A stretch of DNA of 64,000 nt from Falsirhodobacter sp. alg1. Lineage in GTDB: Bacteria > Pseudomonadota > Alphaproteobacteria > Rhodobacterales > Rhodobacteraceae. Of the stretch, positions 18,931 to 27,571 are shown one piece after another. A program made the translations under genes and the position numbers. Numbering within the stretch: position 1 is the stretch's first letter; the number at the start of each line of letters is the position of its first letter. The stretch spans positions 397,502 through 461,501 of the forward strand of contig NZ_BBJC02000002.1 in the NCBI RefSeq assembly GCF_000739715.2, written 5' to 3'. The notes beneath the pieces are model-generated. The model made no database searches, had not been told where the DNA came from, and saw only the letters and a list, made by a program, of their open reading frames with translations.

Positions 18931-19998
18931 TCAGAGCGGAATGAACTTCTCCCATGCCCCCTTCTTTTCGGCCATGACCACACGTCCGCCACGCGTGATG
19001 GATACGAAGCGCCCCTCTTTACTGAAAGAGACAGTGCCATCTGCGTTGACGATTTTCTCGTAACCCGGGATATCCTGAGACGCGAGGACCATGCTTTCAT
19101 CCACCAGATACTCCCTATCGGTTGACAAGGATCTCTCTTTCAACCGGAGCACATGACCATGCACGGTAAAAAGCCTTAAAGGCTTGGTTCCTATCTCATC
19201 GAGATGGATAGGGCTGAAACGGCGGAATGACGCCTTTCTCAAACGTGAGTATTCGGTCGTGAACGCCGCAAGGAACCGTTCAGGGCATTCGAAATCGATA
19301 CCGGCCGCCCAGATATCGCGGATTTCGTATTTCCACCATTCCGTTTCAATCAAGCGAGCGACCACATTCTCATCGAAACGCAGGCGAATGGGGCGCGCAG
19401 GGGATCCGCCAACGATCGTATAGGGCGGTACATCCTTCACAACGACGGAACGGGATGCAATTACCGCCCCGTCACCAATCTTTACGTTGGGTGCGATAAG
19501 GCAATCCGCCCCTATCCACACATCGTTGCCGATCTGCAATGTCCGGGGCAGCTGCGGATTGCTGATCTGGGGAGGCACCACTCCATCGCCAAGACGGTCG
19601 ATGTTATCAGCGATGTAAGCCTGCATGAATTCACGACGATGATTGAATATCGCCGAACTTTGCGACACCGCGAATATGGGGTGCTTGTAGCCCATCAACG
19701 AAAGCCCCGGCGCGATACTCGAATATCTGCCTACCTTTGCATATGAAGGAAGTGCGCTGGCAACGGATGCGAATGCCCCTATCGTGAACAAAGAATTTCC
19801 TTGGGCCACAGTCGAATATTCTTCAATTTCGGCGGCGCTATTGGCAGTAAGCGTGTCGCCATGGCGAAAACGGCTTTGCGCATCTTCTGACTTTCGCATG
19901 CCGGAACGACGTTGGAAGAAGCGGTATTTCTCAAAGGCATTTTTGACCGTGTCATCATAGACAATTGAAAAGTCGAATTTAGGCAATTCAGAGATCAT
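18931..19998 (-). CDS. CatB-related O-acetyltransferase (hexapeptide repeat) with C-terminal extension
   Basis: The central part (about 70-205) is a left-handed beta-helix of hexapeptide repeats ending IGNDVWIGADCLIAP...VVVKDVPPYTIVGGSPAR, the classic xenobiotic acetyltransferase core. His106 in GYKHP is in the region of the catalytic His. These enzymes acetylate a hydroxyl, often on a surface sugar. At 355 residues it is much longer than the usual ~210: it has about 65 extra residues at the N-terminus and about 140 at the C-terminus that I do not recognise. The ATG at 19998 is preferred over an upstream TTG. It is flanked by AT-rich DNA and is divergent from the PP-loop gene. Confidence 0.82.
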   Translation of the reverse strand: MISELPKFDFSIVYDDTVKNAFEKYRFFQRRSGMRKSEDAQSRFRHGDTLTANSAAEIEEYSTVAQGNSLFTIGAFASVASALPSYAKVGRYSSIAPGLSLMGYKHPIFAVSQSSAIFNHRREFMQAYIADNIDRLGDGVVPPQISNPQLPRTLQIGNDVWIGADCLIAPNVKIGDGAVIASRSVVVKDVPPYTIVGGSPARPIRLRFDENVVARLIETEWWKYEIRDIWAAGIDFECPERFLAAFTTEYSRLRKASFRRFSPIHLDEIGTKPLRLFTVHGHVLRLKERSLSTDREYLVDESMVLASQDIPGYEKIVNADGTVSFSKEGRFVSITRGGRVVMAEKKGAWEKFIPL

Positions 19999-20840
19999 AC
20001 TCGGGTTCCGCAGGTGCACTTGGCCCAAGAACTAACGCGCTATCACGCAAACATCAAATACATGTGATTACTAAATTTGACTGACATTCTCGACGGTGAA
20101 TCGCCGGCATGGGCCCATCCCTTATTATCAATGTAAATTCAATGATATAAGGCGCGATGTATTAGACTTGGCCGAATGGAATACGGTATGCGACGATGCA
20201 GATGGGAAACAATCCCCACATTTATGCTTCTGGATAGTGAGGTGCTCCAGCCCTGAAAAAAGCCAGAATGTTAGCATTGTAATAGTTAATAGGTTTATCA
20301 CCGGGCTCGCGGACAGGAATATGTGGTCCAGTGAGGAAAATGTACGACGCTTAACTGGCACGACAGCCAACAGGCAACAGCACGTCGCCTTCCATGGAAA
20401 TACTCGGTGCATTCCTATTCGACTACCAAATTAACGATAAACAACCATCATAAACGAAGTCGAATAAAAGTTTACATAACTTTTACAATATTTAGTAAAC
20501 TTGCTTTCTTTATTAAAATCAAGAATCACAACAGGATCACGCACCTATACTTTAGTATAGAAAATGATATTTCCCGATATTTTCTCAAAATAGACCGCGA
20601 CAAATTGTCCTGAATTCTCTAAGTTAACTATGAATAATAAAATATTAATATTGCCGATAGTTGCCGAACCGCAACAACTTTTCAACATATGAAAATATTA
20701 ATATATTGAAAAAAAACGATAATAATAATTATTCACAGCGAAGCATCCAGATATTCATTATTTGAGGCAGCGCCGGTATAGATCGATAAAGAAACAGCAA
20801 TTAGGCCTTCGTGAAATAAAGTTTTTAATTTGGGCTGTCC
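19999..20840. other. AT-rich intergenic region, 842 bases
   Basis: Base composition is clearly more AT-rich than the rest of the window, most strongly from about 20440 to 20840, with A and T runs and short dyads such as AATATTAATATT. Small open frames exist (20096-20434 and 20407-20613, plus strand), but they have no ribosome site or recognisable protein pattern and I do not call them. It must hold the promoters of two divergent genes. Confidence 0.55.
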
Positions 20841-21980
20841 ATGAACGAAGCAATCAAGGTTACTTCTATAAGCTATTCGCAGAGTGAAGACGGTCACCTT
20901 CTGTCTTCCGATATTAGCGGCATCGATAACATCAGATCACTCTGGTTCAGGATCAGAAGCCTGAGGCGGAGCTTCCAGCCCCCCGAGGTGCAGGATTTTG
21001 CGCTGATTGCCCTGATCTATCCGGCAATGAAAATGGGGAAGGATCTCCATATCGAGGGATTGGTCAGCGGCCCCCTCCTGTTTTCTGCCAAGGAAGACAT
21101 ACAACGATTGCTCATTGCATATGATCCATCGCTTTCCCGCATATCAATTTCGGCAACCCCGGTCTGGACTCTTCCTGAAACGTCTCGAAATCAGCCCAGA
21201 ATTGCGACCGGATTCAGTGCGGGCGTAGATAGTTTTGCAGCCCTTGCCAGCTTCAGCAATGTCGGAATGGAGATGTCCACGGAGGTCAGTGATCTTTTCG
21301 TAATGAACGTAGGGGCTTTCGGGGCCGGTTCAGGTAACGGTATCAGAAAGGCGTTCGAGAAGAGTGTCGACCGTATGTTTACATACGCCCAAGGATCGGA
21401 CCGAAATGGCTACGCTATTGATAGCAATATGCAGCAGCTATACAACCACTCCGATCTGTCCTTCCTGAAAACACATACGCTGCGGAATTTTTCGGCCGCA
21501 TCGCTGTTCCATAAAGACATTGATATCTATCTGTATGCATCCGGCGTCAGCTACGACGATGTCGTGGTTACAGGCGCACCCAGCATGGCCTACATTGATC
21601 CCATCCTGATCCCGCTTCTTTCTCCGCTGCGCATGCGGCTCATGTCCGCAAATCCCGGTGTGGACCGAATAGAGAAAACGGCGCTTATCGCCTCGCATGC
21701 CGATGCCATGAAGCTACTGGATGTATGTGTCGCACCGGCAGCACGTAAGATCGGATTCGCGTCTCAAAGCATGAATTGCTCCAACTGCACCAAATGTTTT
21801 CGCACCATGCTCACGCTCGATGCCCTCAACCTGCTCGATAACTTCTCTTCAATATTCGACGTTCGATCTTATAGATCAAGAACAGAGGCTATCGCGAGAG
21901 AGGTAAAAAAACGTGGCGATAAAGGCTCGGTCGTAGATAAAAAAGCATATGACCATTTCATTGCGGTCCGCGCACAATAG
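20841..21980 (+). CDS. PP-loop ATP-pyrophosphatase-like protein with CxxCxxC cluster (unrecognised family)
   Basis: I do not recognise the exact family. The 379-residue protein has a PP-loop-like motif, FSAGVDSFAAL at about 125-135 (compare SGGxDS of QueC, GuaA and asparagine synthetase), which binds ATP for substrate adenylation. Near the C-terminus Cys313, Cys316 and Cys319 form CSNCTKCFRTML, a metal-binding-like cluster also seen in QueC-like proteins. The N-terminal ~115 residues are a separate beta-rich region. The sum suggests an enzyme that activates a carboxylate or carbonyl on a small molecule or sugar. It sits alone between AT-rich gaps and across from an acetyltransferase, which fits a surface-glycan or natural-product role. 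Function unproven. Confidence 0.72.
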   Translation: MNEAIKVTSISYSQSEDGHLLSSDISGIDNIRSLWFRIRSLRRSFQPPEVQDFALIALIYPAMKMGKDLHIEGLVSGPLLFSAKEDIQRLLIAYDPSLSRISISATPVWTLPETSRNQPRIATGFSAGVDSFAALASFSNVGMEMSTEVSDLFVMNVGAFGAGSGNGIRKAFEKSVDRMFTYAQGSDRNGYAIDSNMQQLYNHSDLSFLKTHTLRNFSAASLFHKDIDIYLYASGVSYDDVVVTGAPSMAYIDPILIPLLSPLRMRLMSANPGVDRIEKTALIASHADAMKLLDVCVAPAARKIGFASQSMNCSNCTKCFRTMLTLDALNLLDNFSSIFDVRSYRSRTEAIAREVKKRGDKGSVVDKKAYDHFIAVRAQ

Positions 21981-22136
21981 CCAGCCGGATATCACAATTT
22001 TATTGTGATCTTTAACCGCCGTTTACACCGCGATCTTGGTGGAGCAGATAAACATTATTACCCAACATCGCGTTGGAATTAGTTTCGGTCACGTCGCGCC
22101 AACCGTTTTACCGGGAAGCGTCTGCTATTCTGTTGA

Positions 22137-22158
22137 GAGTGGTTTTATTTTACCACTC
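22137..22158. other. Small AT-loop hairpin
   Basis: GAGTGGT (22137-22143) and ACCACTC (22152-22158) pair around a T-rich loop. It lies in the 256-base gap after the PP-loop gene and may be part of its 3' untranslated region. Confidence 0.35.
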
Positions 22159-22198
22159 CAATATCAGATGCATATCCGCATCATCAGGCGCAACACCT

Positions 22199-22229
22199 CC
22201 CTCCTGCACCGAACATTGGTGCAGGAGGG
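22199..22229. terminator. Hairpin between convergent genes
   Basis: CCCTCCTGCACC (22199-22210) and GGTGCAGGAGGG (22218-22229) are perfect complements with a 7-base loop. The position between the ends of the PP-loop gene and doxX suggests a two-way terminator, although no long U-run follows. Confidence 0.7.
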
Positions 22230-22236
22230 AAATACT

Positions 22237-22650
22237 TTACCGGCCAAGCGTCCGCATCGCCCAGGCACCGGGACCCAGGATCACGAGAACAATCTGCATC
22301 AGAATCCAGAACACCGGGAACTCATATCCGCCATGAAGCGCCCACAGCCCGTTCGGAATCCAGATCTCCAGCGCCGGAATAAGGATTACCAGCAGCAACA
22401 GCGATAGCGTCCGGACATACAGCCCCAGAACCAGCCCGATCACGGCCACTACCTCAAGCGTAACATCCCCCCAGGCGAACCATGTTGGATAGCCAAGTCG
22501 AACAAACAGCTCTTCGGTTGCGGGCATGCCGGTGTGCAGGACCTTGTACCCCCAATGCACTCCCCAATAGACGGCAAGGACGATGCGCATGAAGAATATG
22601 CCGTAGGGCGTCCACCCTTCCGCATTTTCAAAAGCAGCCAGAAATTTCAT
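22237..22650 (-). CDS. DoxX family membrane protein
   Basis: A 137-residue, four-helix membrane protein of the DoxX/TQO small-subunit type. It starts MKFLAAFENAEGWTPYGIFF and contains the first-helix pattern RIVLAVYWGVHWGYKVL, LGYPTWFAWGDVTLEVVAVIGLVLGL in the middle and the Trp-rich end FPVFWILMQIVLVILGPGAW. Members are quinone-linked or redox-stress proteins with poorly known roles. I chose the ATG at 22650 because GGAG lies 8 bases upstream; the longer frame to 22815 has no family support. Isolated gene. Confidence 0.85.
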   Translation of the reverse strand: MKFLAAFENAEGWTPYGIFFMRIVLAVYWGVHWGYKVLHTGMPATEELFVRLGYPTWFAWGDVTLEVVAVIGLVLGLYVRTLSLLLLVILIPALEIWIPNGLWALHGGYEFPVFWILMQIVLVILGPGAWAMRTLGR

Positions 22651-23385
22651 TATATTCTCCAATATGACCGCCATGCTGCACATGTAGTCAAATTGCAGCA
22701 GCGGTTCCCTCATCGCTGCACGATCTATCGCAATAAGGTGCGACGTCAAGTCGCAGGTTCGCCCCCTCAACAACCTAAAAGAATTGGATTTTTCCAAATT
22801 TACTTGGTGGATCACCGTAGATGATCATCTCATTGCAGATCGCAAAGCCCGCTCCGTCGGTATGGAAATCGTTTTCTGCATGCGAGGGCTTTCGCAGTAT
22901 TGCCAACACCTGACGGGCAGGCTCATCGGGGGGCCGAGTCGTGCAAAATCGTATTTTTGCGATGCAGTCTATGTAGCAAGAATTTCTTGGTATCGGCTTC
23001 GATACTACCGCTCATCCAGCGATAAAATTCTTGACAGGCATCTCGCAATGATCCCCGGCGGATTCGGCCATCATATAGATCAGGCCGTATCAATTATATA
23101 ATAATTAACGAAATCTACCCGCGTAACGAAACGAAAAACGCCAAAACACACATGTCTCATTTAATAGGTATATACATATATTTCATGCATGGCCGGACGG
23201 ATAAAATCCGTCATATAAATTAAATTGTAATTACATCACATATCCAGCCTGCGCCCTGAATAATTCAGAACCCGAATAAACCAACCTTATCAGATAGAAA
23301 AATGTGTTATTAATAAGGAGCCGGCTACGCAAATAGCGGCAGCATATCCTCACACAGTATAATATCGATCTTTAAGGAGTGGTTC
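22651..23385. other. Intergenic region with AT-rich second half
   Basis: These 735 bases hold no gene I can support. The plus-strand frame 22784-23101 lacks a ribosome site and any known pattern. From about 22970 to 23380 the DNA is AT-rich. A TATAAT at 23358-23363 lies just before the Hint gene's ribosome site AAGGAG, but no good -35 element is spaced to it. Confidence 0.45.
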
Positions 23386-24540
23386 ATGCCATATACGGGT
23401 CCGATTTATCTTTCTGGTGACATGGTTGCACTTTCACCAACACAACCGACACAACCCATAGGTACAAACCCCGGCGATCCGGGATTTGGAATGGTCATAA
23501 GTTCTGCTGCTGCTCTTGGCGACAATACTTCCCTCTACCGGCTTACCTGGACAGGTAATGTCAGTAACGAAGCAACAACGGATGAGTTTTCCAACGGTCA
23601 GGGATGGACGCTGGATGTCTATACCCAATCCCTTGATTCCGACGGCAGGCCCATAACCGGCGACGAAGGCTGGACAACGGTTTTCGCGAATATGAGCCCC
23701 CGAAATGATCTGGTATCAGGCGTCGGTGCGGGCGATGATTATATCGTTTTCGATACCATGTCCGGTGGCTGGCTCGTTTATGATCTTGGCGGTGGTCTAA
23801 GCCAATCGCCAACGGATCTGACTTACCTTGAAATCGATCAGAACGGTGAACTTGCTGTTGGCGACAATGATAGCCAGCTTGATTTCACAAGCACGGCAAT
23901 TGCGTACAACATCAGCACCTACTGCTTTGCAGGTGGTACACAAATTCTGACCAGCGACGGCCTTCGTCCGGTCCAGGATCTGAAGATCGGCGATATGGTC
24001 AATACGGCGGATCATGGTCCGCAACCCATCCGGTGGATCGGCTCCCGCAAGGTCAACACCACAGAATTGCTCGCATTCCCCAATTTGCAGCCGATCCGTA
24101 TTCGTGCCGGCGCATTGGGGCTCAACACCCCCGCTACCGATCTGGTTGTTTCACCCCAGCACAGAATTCTGGTCCGTTCGGCAATCGCGGAAAGAATGTT
24201 CGGCACTTCGGAAGTGTTGATCGCGGCCAATAAACTGCTGGCGATCGACGGGATCGATATTGTCAATGATACCTCCCCCGTCGAATATTTCCATATCCTG
24301 TTTGATAAGCATCAGGTGGTCTTTGCGAATGGCGCCGCCGCCGAAAGCCTGTTCACGGGCCCTGAAGCAATGCGCGCGGTCTCGCCAGAGGCGCGTGCCG
24401 AAATCCTGCATCTTTTCCCGGGAATCATGGCGCCCGACTTTATCGGCAAGGCCGCTCGCTACATTCCGGAAAAGGGCAAGCTGATGAAAAAGCTGGCGCA
24501 GCGCCATCAGCAGAACGCCCGCCCCTTGTGCGACGCCTGA
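23386..24540 (+). CDS. Hint (Hedgehog/intein-type) domain protein
   Basis: The N-terminal ~175 residues are a beta-rich, Gly/Asp/Ser-rich region of unknown function. A Hint domain starts at Cys180 (TYCFAGGTQILTSDGLRPVQDLKIGD) and runs to about residue 320, with the block-B-like VVSPQHRILVRS and FHILFDKHQVVFANG segments. Such Hint_2 proteins are frequent in Rhodobacteraceae and many are secreted; Cys180 could carry out an N-to-S acyl shift and cleave the upstream part. There is no typical signal peptide and no downstream HN-Cys/Ser junction, so protein splicing is not expected. AAGGAG ribosome site upstream; convergent with an unknown gene. Confidence 0.88.
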   Translation: MPYTGPIYLSGDMVALSPTQPTQPIGTNPGDPGFGMVISSAAALGDNTSLYRLTWTGNVSNEATTDEFSNGQGWTLDVYTQSLDSDGRPITGDEGWTTVFANMSPRNDLVSGVGAGDDYIVFDTMSGGWLVYDLGGGLSQSPTDLTYLEIDQNGELAVGDNDSQLDFTSTAIAYNISTYCFAGGTQILTSDGLRPVQDLKIGDMVNTADHGPQPIRWIGSRKVNTTELLAFPNLQPIRIRAGALGLNTPATDLVVSPQHRILVRSAIAERMFGTSEVLIAANKLLAIDGIDIVNDTSPVEYFHILFDKHQVVFANGAAAESLFTGPEAMRAVSPEARAEILHLFPGIMAPDFIGKAARYIPEKGKLMKKLAQRHQQNARPLCDA

Positions 24541-24550
24541 ATGGAACCTT

Positions 24551-24579
24551 GAATGCCGCATCAACGCGGTGCGGCATTC
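24551..24579. terminator. Hairpin between convergent genes
   Basis: GAATGCCGCA (24551-24560) and TGCGGCATTC (24570-24579) pair perfectly. It lies 11 bases after the Hint gene and 12 before the end of the convergent gene, so it is likely a shared terminator. Confidence 0.75.
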
Positions 24580-24590
24580 ACCCCGGATTA

Positions 24591-25190
24591 TCAGGCATCG
24601 CCCATCCGGTTGCCGTCAGCATCCAGCCACCAGCACAGCACCTTGCCCTCCGGGCGCAGCTTGTCATCTTCCGACGGTTCGGGCTGGATGAAGTCCTTGT
24701 GGCAGGTCACCCCGCCAATCCGGATTTCACCGTAAGTGTTATGCCCCAAACGGGCCGACATGACCTTGTCTATCAGAAACGGGCTGAGTTCATCCGGCCT
24801 TGCACAATCCGGGTCGGCAATGATCTCGGCAATCCGCAGACGCTTGGCATCCTCTGCCTCCAGAATGCGGGCCACATCCGCACGAAACTCCATCTCGGTC
24901 GCGATATAATCATCCAGCGCAGGCAGTTTGCGCATGGCCGGTTTTTTCAGCTTGATATAACCGTCAAAATACAGCGCCTTCAGAACGCGCGCCCCGATGG
25001 GAGAGGTCAGCTGCACCGCCGCATCATGAAACGCCATTTCACGGTCCTCGGCTGACAGGCGCATGGTTGACGGTCGCCCCTCCAGCACGGCGCGCCGCAA
25101 CGCGGCCAGGGCTGCCGTGCGGTGAACATTCGGAATAAGATCGATGATTGCCAAAGCAGGCTTCATGCGTGCCTGAATTTCCCAGAGCAT
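24591..25190 (-). CDS. Hypothetical protein, 199 residues
   Basis: I do not recognise this protein. The start at 25190 (MLWEIQARMKPALAIIDLIP) is chosen because AAGGA lies 9 bases upstream; an ATG at 25208 lacks a ribosome site. The protein is soluble, of mixed alpha content, rich in charged residues, with an Arg/Ala-rich helix (HRTAALAALRRAVLEG) and a C-terminal part with GEIRIGGVTCHKDFIQPEPSEDDK and CWWLDADGNR. Codon use matches neighbouring core genes, so the frame looks real. It is divergent from rsgA (124 bases) and convergent with the Hint gene. Confidence 0.7.
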   Translation of the reverse strand: MLWEIQARMKPALAIIDLIPNVHRTAALAALRRAVLEGRPSTMRLSAEDREMAFHDAAVQLTSPIGARVLKALYFDGYIKLKKPAMRKLPALDDYIATEMEFRADVARILEAEDAKRLRIAEIIADPDCARPDELSPFLIDKVMSARLGHNTYGEIRIGGVTCHKDFIQPEPSEDDKLRPEGKVLCWWLDADGNRMGDA

Positions 25191-25314
25191 TCGGCAATTC
25201 CTTTTCATGGAGGTTGGCGCTATGTACCCCGTCATCGTCCGCCCGTCCACCTGAGGCTGGCTCCCCCCATCGCGGGACTTGCGTCAGGGGCCTGTTCCGC
25301 GCATTCAGGTGAAT

Positions 25315-26346
25315 ATGATTATACCCCCAGACCATACCCGCGATGCCGACAGGACCCTTGGCTGGTCGGAATTCTTCGAGGTGCAGCTTGCGCCCGATGA
25401 AACGCATCTCGTGCCCATGCGCATCGCAACCGTACACCGCTCCCGTATGGGTGCGGAATCCGCGGCAGGTCCGGCACGGCTGCAAATTCCGCCGCTGACG
25501 AATACCGCCCATTATGCGGTCGGGGACTGGGTACTGGCCACCCCCGAGGACAATCTGCTTGTCCGCAGGCTGGAGCGCAGGACCCTGCTGCAACGCCGCA
25601 CCGAAGGGGGGCGCCTGCCCCAGCTGATCGCTGCAAACGTGGATACGCTGTTCATCGTCACCTCCTGCAATGACGACCTGAATCCCGCGCGGCTCGAACG
25701 CTATATCGCCCTTGCGAACGAGGCGGGCACCACACCCGTGATCGTCCTGACCAAGGCCGATCAGGTCGCGGATACCGCCCCCTACCGCGATCAGGTGGTC
25801 GGCCTTCAGCGCGGGCTGGCCGTGGTTGCCCTGAACGGTCAGGTGCCCGAGGCCGCCGATGTACTGGCCCCCTGGTGCGGGCCGGGTCAGACGGTGGCAC
25901 TTGTCGGATCTTCCGGCGTGGGAAAATCATCGCTGCTGAACACATTGGCGCAGAAAACGGGTGATGACGCCCAGCTTACGGGCAGCATCCGTGAGGATGA
26001 CGCAAAGGGGCGCCACACCACCACATCCCGGTCCCTGCATGCCATTTCGGGTGGCGGCTGGGTCATCGATACGCCGGGTATCCGTACCCTGCATGTCAGT
26101 GATCTGTCGGTTGGGCTGGATGTGCTGTTTGCCGAAATCTCCGAACTTGCGCCTTCCTGCCGGTTTCGGGATTGCACCCATGCCCATGAACCGGGCTGTG
26201 CCGTCCGGGCTGCAGTGGACGCCGGAACCCTGGATCCGGCACGCCTGGATCGCTGGCGCAAACTGCACGAGGAAAACGCCAGCAACACGCCGGTCATCAC
26301 CGGCGCGCGCGGGAACAAGCGGATCAAGAACACCAACAGGCGCTGA
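25315..26346 (+). CDS. rsgA: Ribosome small subunit GTPase RsgA
   Basis: RsgA is a circularly permuted GTPase that checks late maturation of the 30S subunit. Motif order shows the permutation: G4 LTKAD at 145-149, then G1 GSSGVGKS at 198-205, G2/G3 with RHTTTSR and DTPG at 252-255. The zinc site C-x4-C-x-H-x5-C follows at residues 282, 287, 289 and 295 (CRFRDCTHAHEPGC). An N-terminal OB-fold occupies about 35-100. The ATG at 25315 gives 343 residues; AGGTGA is upstream. Confidence 0.96.
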   Translation: MIIPPDHTRDADRTLGWSEFFEVQLAPDETHLVPMRIATVHRSRMGAESAAGPARLQIPPLTNTAHYAVGDWVLATPEDNLLVRRLERRTLLQRRTEGGRLPQLIAANVDTLFIVTSCNDDLNPARLERYIALANEAGTTPVIVLTKADQVADTAPYRDQVVGLQRGLAVVALNGQVPEAADVLAPWCGPGQTVALVGSSGVGKSSLLNTLAQKTGDDAQLTGSIREDDAKGRHTTTSRSLHAISGGGWVIDTPGIRTLHVSDLSVGLDVLFAEISELAPSCRFRDCTHAHEPGCAVRAAVDAGTLDPARLDRWRKLHEENASNTPVITGARGNKRIKNTNRR

Positions 26347-26356
26347 TCCGGCAGCA

Positions 26357-26379
26357 GCCCGCCCCACCCCGGGGCGGGC
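26357..26379. terminator. GC-rich hairpin after rsgA
   Basis: GCCCGCCCC (26357-26365) and GGGGCGGGC (26371-26379) pair around ACCCC between two convergent genes. No U-run, so intrinsic termination is only probable. Confidence 0.6.
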
Positions 26380-26395
26380 CTATGGGTGCAAGGGG

Positions 26396-27562
26396 TCAGG
26401 CGACGGCGCGGGCCTCCACCATACCTGCCAGCCAGCTTGATCCGAAGGGAATGGATTCATCATCAAAGTCGAAATCCGGCGTATGGACACCGGCGGTATC
26501 GCCATTGCCCAGAAACACGAAGGCCGACGGGATCTTTTCCGCGTAATACGCAAAATCCTCTGCCCCCATCACCGGGTCGATCGTGGAATCAACGGCATTG
26601 TCGCCGCCGATGGCCTCAGCCACCGCGATCGCATGGCTTGTCGCATCCGCATCGTTGATGGTGACAGGATAGCCGCGTTCATAAAGAACCTCGGCGGTTG
26701 CGCCCTGTGCCTCGGCAATGGCGGTGGCAGTCTTGATCAGCCGTGCCTCGATCAGGTCGCGCACACCGGGGTCCATCGTGCGAACGGTACCGCCAAGGGT
26801 TACGACCTGCGGAATCACATTGGTCGCAGGGCTGTCGGTCTTGCAGGCGCAGACCGACAGAACCGCCGATTGCAGCGGGTTCACGTTACGGGCCACGATA
26901 CCCTGCAAGCCGACAACGATCTGCGCCGCAGTCAGCATGGTATCGATACATTCATGCGGCCGGGCCGCATGCCCCCCGCGCCCCGTGACCGTGATCTGGA
27001 ACGTATCCGCCGATGCCATCATGGGGCCGCTGCGCGTCTTGTACTTGCCGATCGGGGTGCCCGGATTGGTGTGCAGACCATACATCTCCTGCACCCCCCA
27101 CCTGGAAATCAGGCCGTCATCGATCATTGCCTTGGCTCCGGCGCCCCCTTCTTCTGCAGGCTGGAAGACCAATACCGCCGTCCCGCTGAAGTTGCGCGTT
27201 TCCGCCAGATATTTCGCAGCCCCAAGCAGCATGGCGGTATGCCCGTCATGGCCGCAGGCGTGCATGACGCCCGGGTTCTTGGAGGCATGCGGATGCCCCG
27301 TCAGTTCGGTAATCGGCAGCGCATCCATATCTGCACGCAGCCCGATTACCTTGGTGCCCGGCCCCTTGCCACGGATCACCCCGACAACCCCGGTTCTGCC
27401 AATTCCCTCCTGCACCTCATCCACGCCAAAGCTGCGCAACAGTTCTGCCACGCGCGCGGCAGTCCGATGCTCCTGGTACATCAGTTCGGGGTGCTCATGG
27501 AAATCACGGCGCCATGCGGTAATTTCTGGCAGAAGCTCGGCAAAACGGTTGGGAAACGGCAT
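26396..27562 (-). CDS. M20 family amidohydrolase (hippurate hydrolase/aminoacylase type)
   Basis: A 388-residue metal-dependent peptidase/amidohydrolase. Visible motifs: WRRDFHEHPELMYQEHRTA at the N-terminus, LRADMDALPI, the metal ligand set HACGHDGHTAMLLGAA near residue 100, FQPAEEGGAGAKAM with the catalytic Glu, and the C-terminal MGAEDFAYYAEKIPSAFVFLG. These features are those of HipO/AbgA-like enzymes that remove acyl groups from amino acids. It is the last gene of the operon with the peptide-transport ATPase and ArgE (9-base gap), so it probably processes imported acyl-amino acids or peptides. Confidence 0.92.
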   Translation of the reverse strand: MPFPNRFAELLPEITAWRRDFHEHPELMYQEHRTAARVAELLRSFGVDEVQEGIGRTGVVGVIRGKGPGTKVIGLRADMDALPITELTGHPHASKNPGVMHACGHDGHTAMLLGAAKYLAETRNFSGTAVLVFQPAEEGGAGAKAMIDDGLISRWGVQEMYGLHTNPGTPIGKYKTRSGPMMASADTFQITVTGRGGHAARPHECIDTMLTAAQIVVGLQGIVARNVNPLQSAVLSVCACKTDSPATNVIPQVVTLGGTVRTMDPGVRDLIEARLIKTATAIAEAQGATAEVLYERGYPVTINDADATSHAIAVAEAIGGDNAVDSTIDPVMGAEDFAYYAEKIPSAFVFLGNGDTAGVHTPDFDFDDESIPFGSSWLAGMVEARAVA

Positions 27563-27571
27563 ATCGGGTCC

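Noticed and set aside
18737..18955. Possible transposase remnant on the minus strand after tRNA-Arg
   Set aside because: All three frames were read; none shows a transposase motif, and no terminal inverted repeats were seen.
20407..20613. 68-residue frame in the AT-rich gap
   Set aside because: Lys/Ile/Asn/Phe-rich translation expected by chance from AT-rich DNA; no ribosome site.
22784..23101. 105-residue plus-strand frame between doxX and the Hint gene
   Set aside because: No ribosome site, no recognisable pattern, and it lies in AT-shifting intergenic DNA.
18608..24540. Direct repeat of the tRNA-Arg 3' end as an island boundary
   Set aside because: I looked for GATTCCTGGCGGGGTCGCCA or close forms downstream and did not find one.
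23386..24540. Intein with splicing
   Set aside because: There is no C-terminal HN junction followed by Cys, Ser or Thr, and no split host protein.
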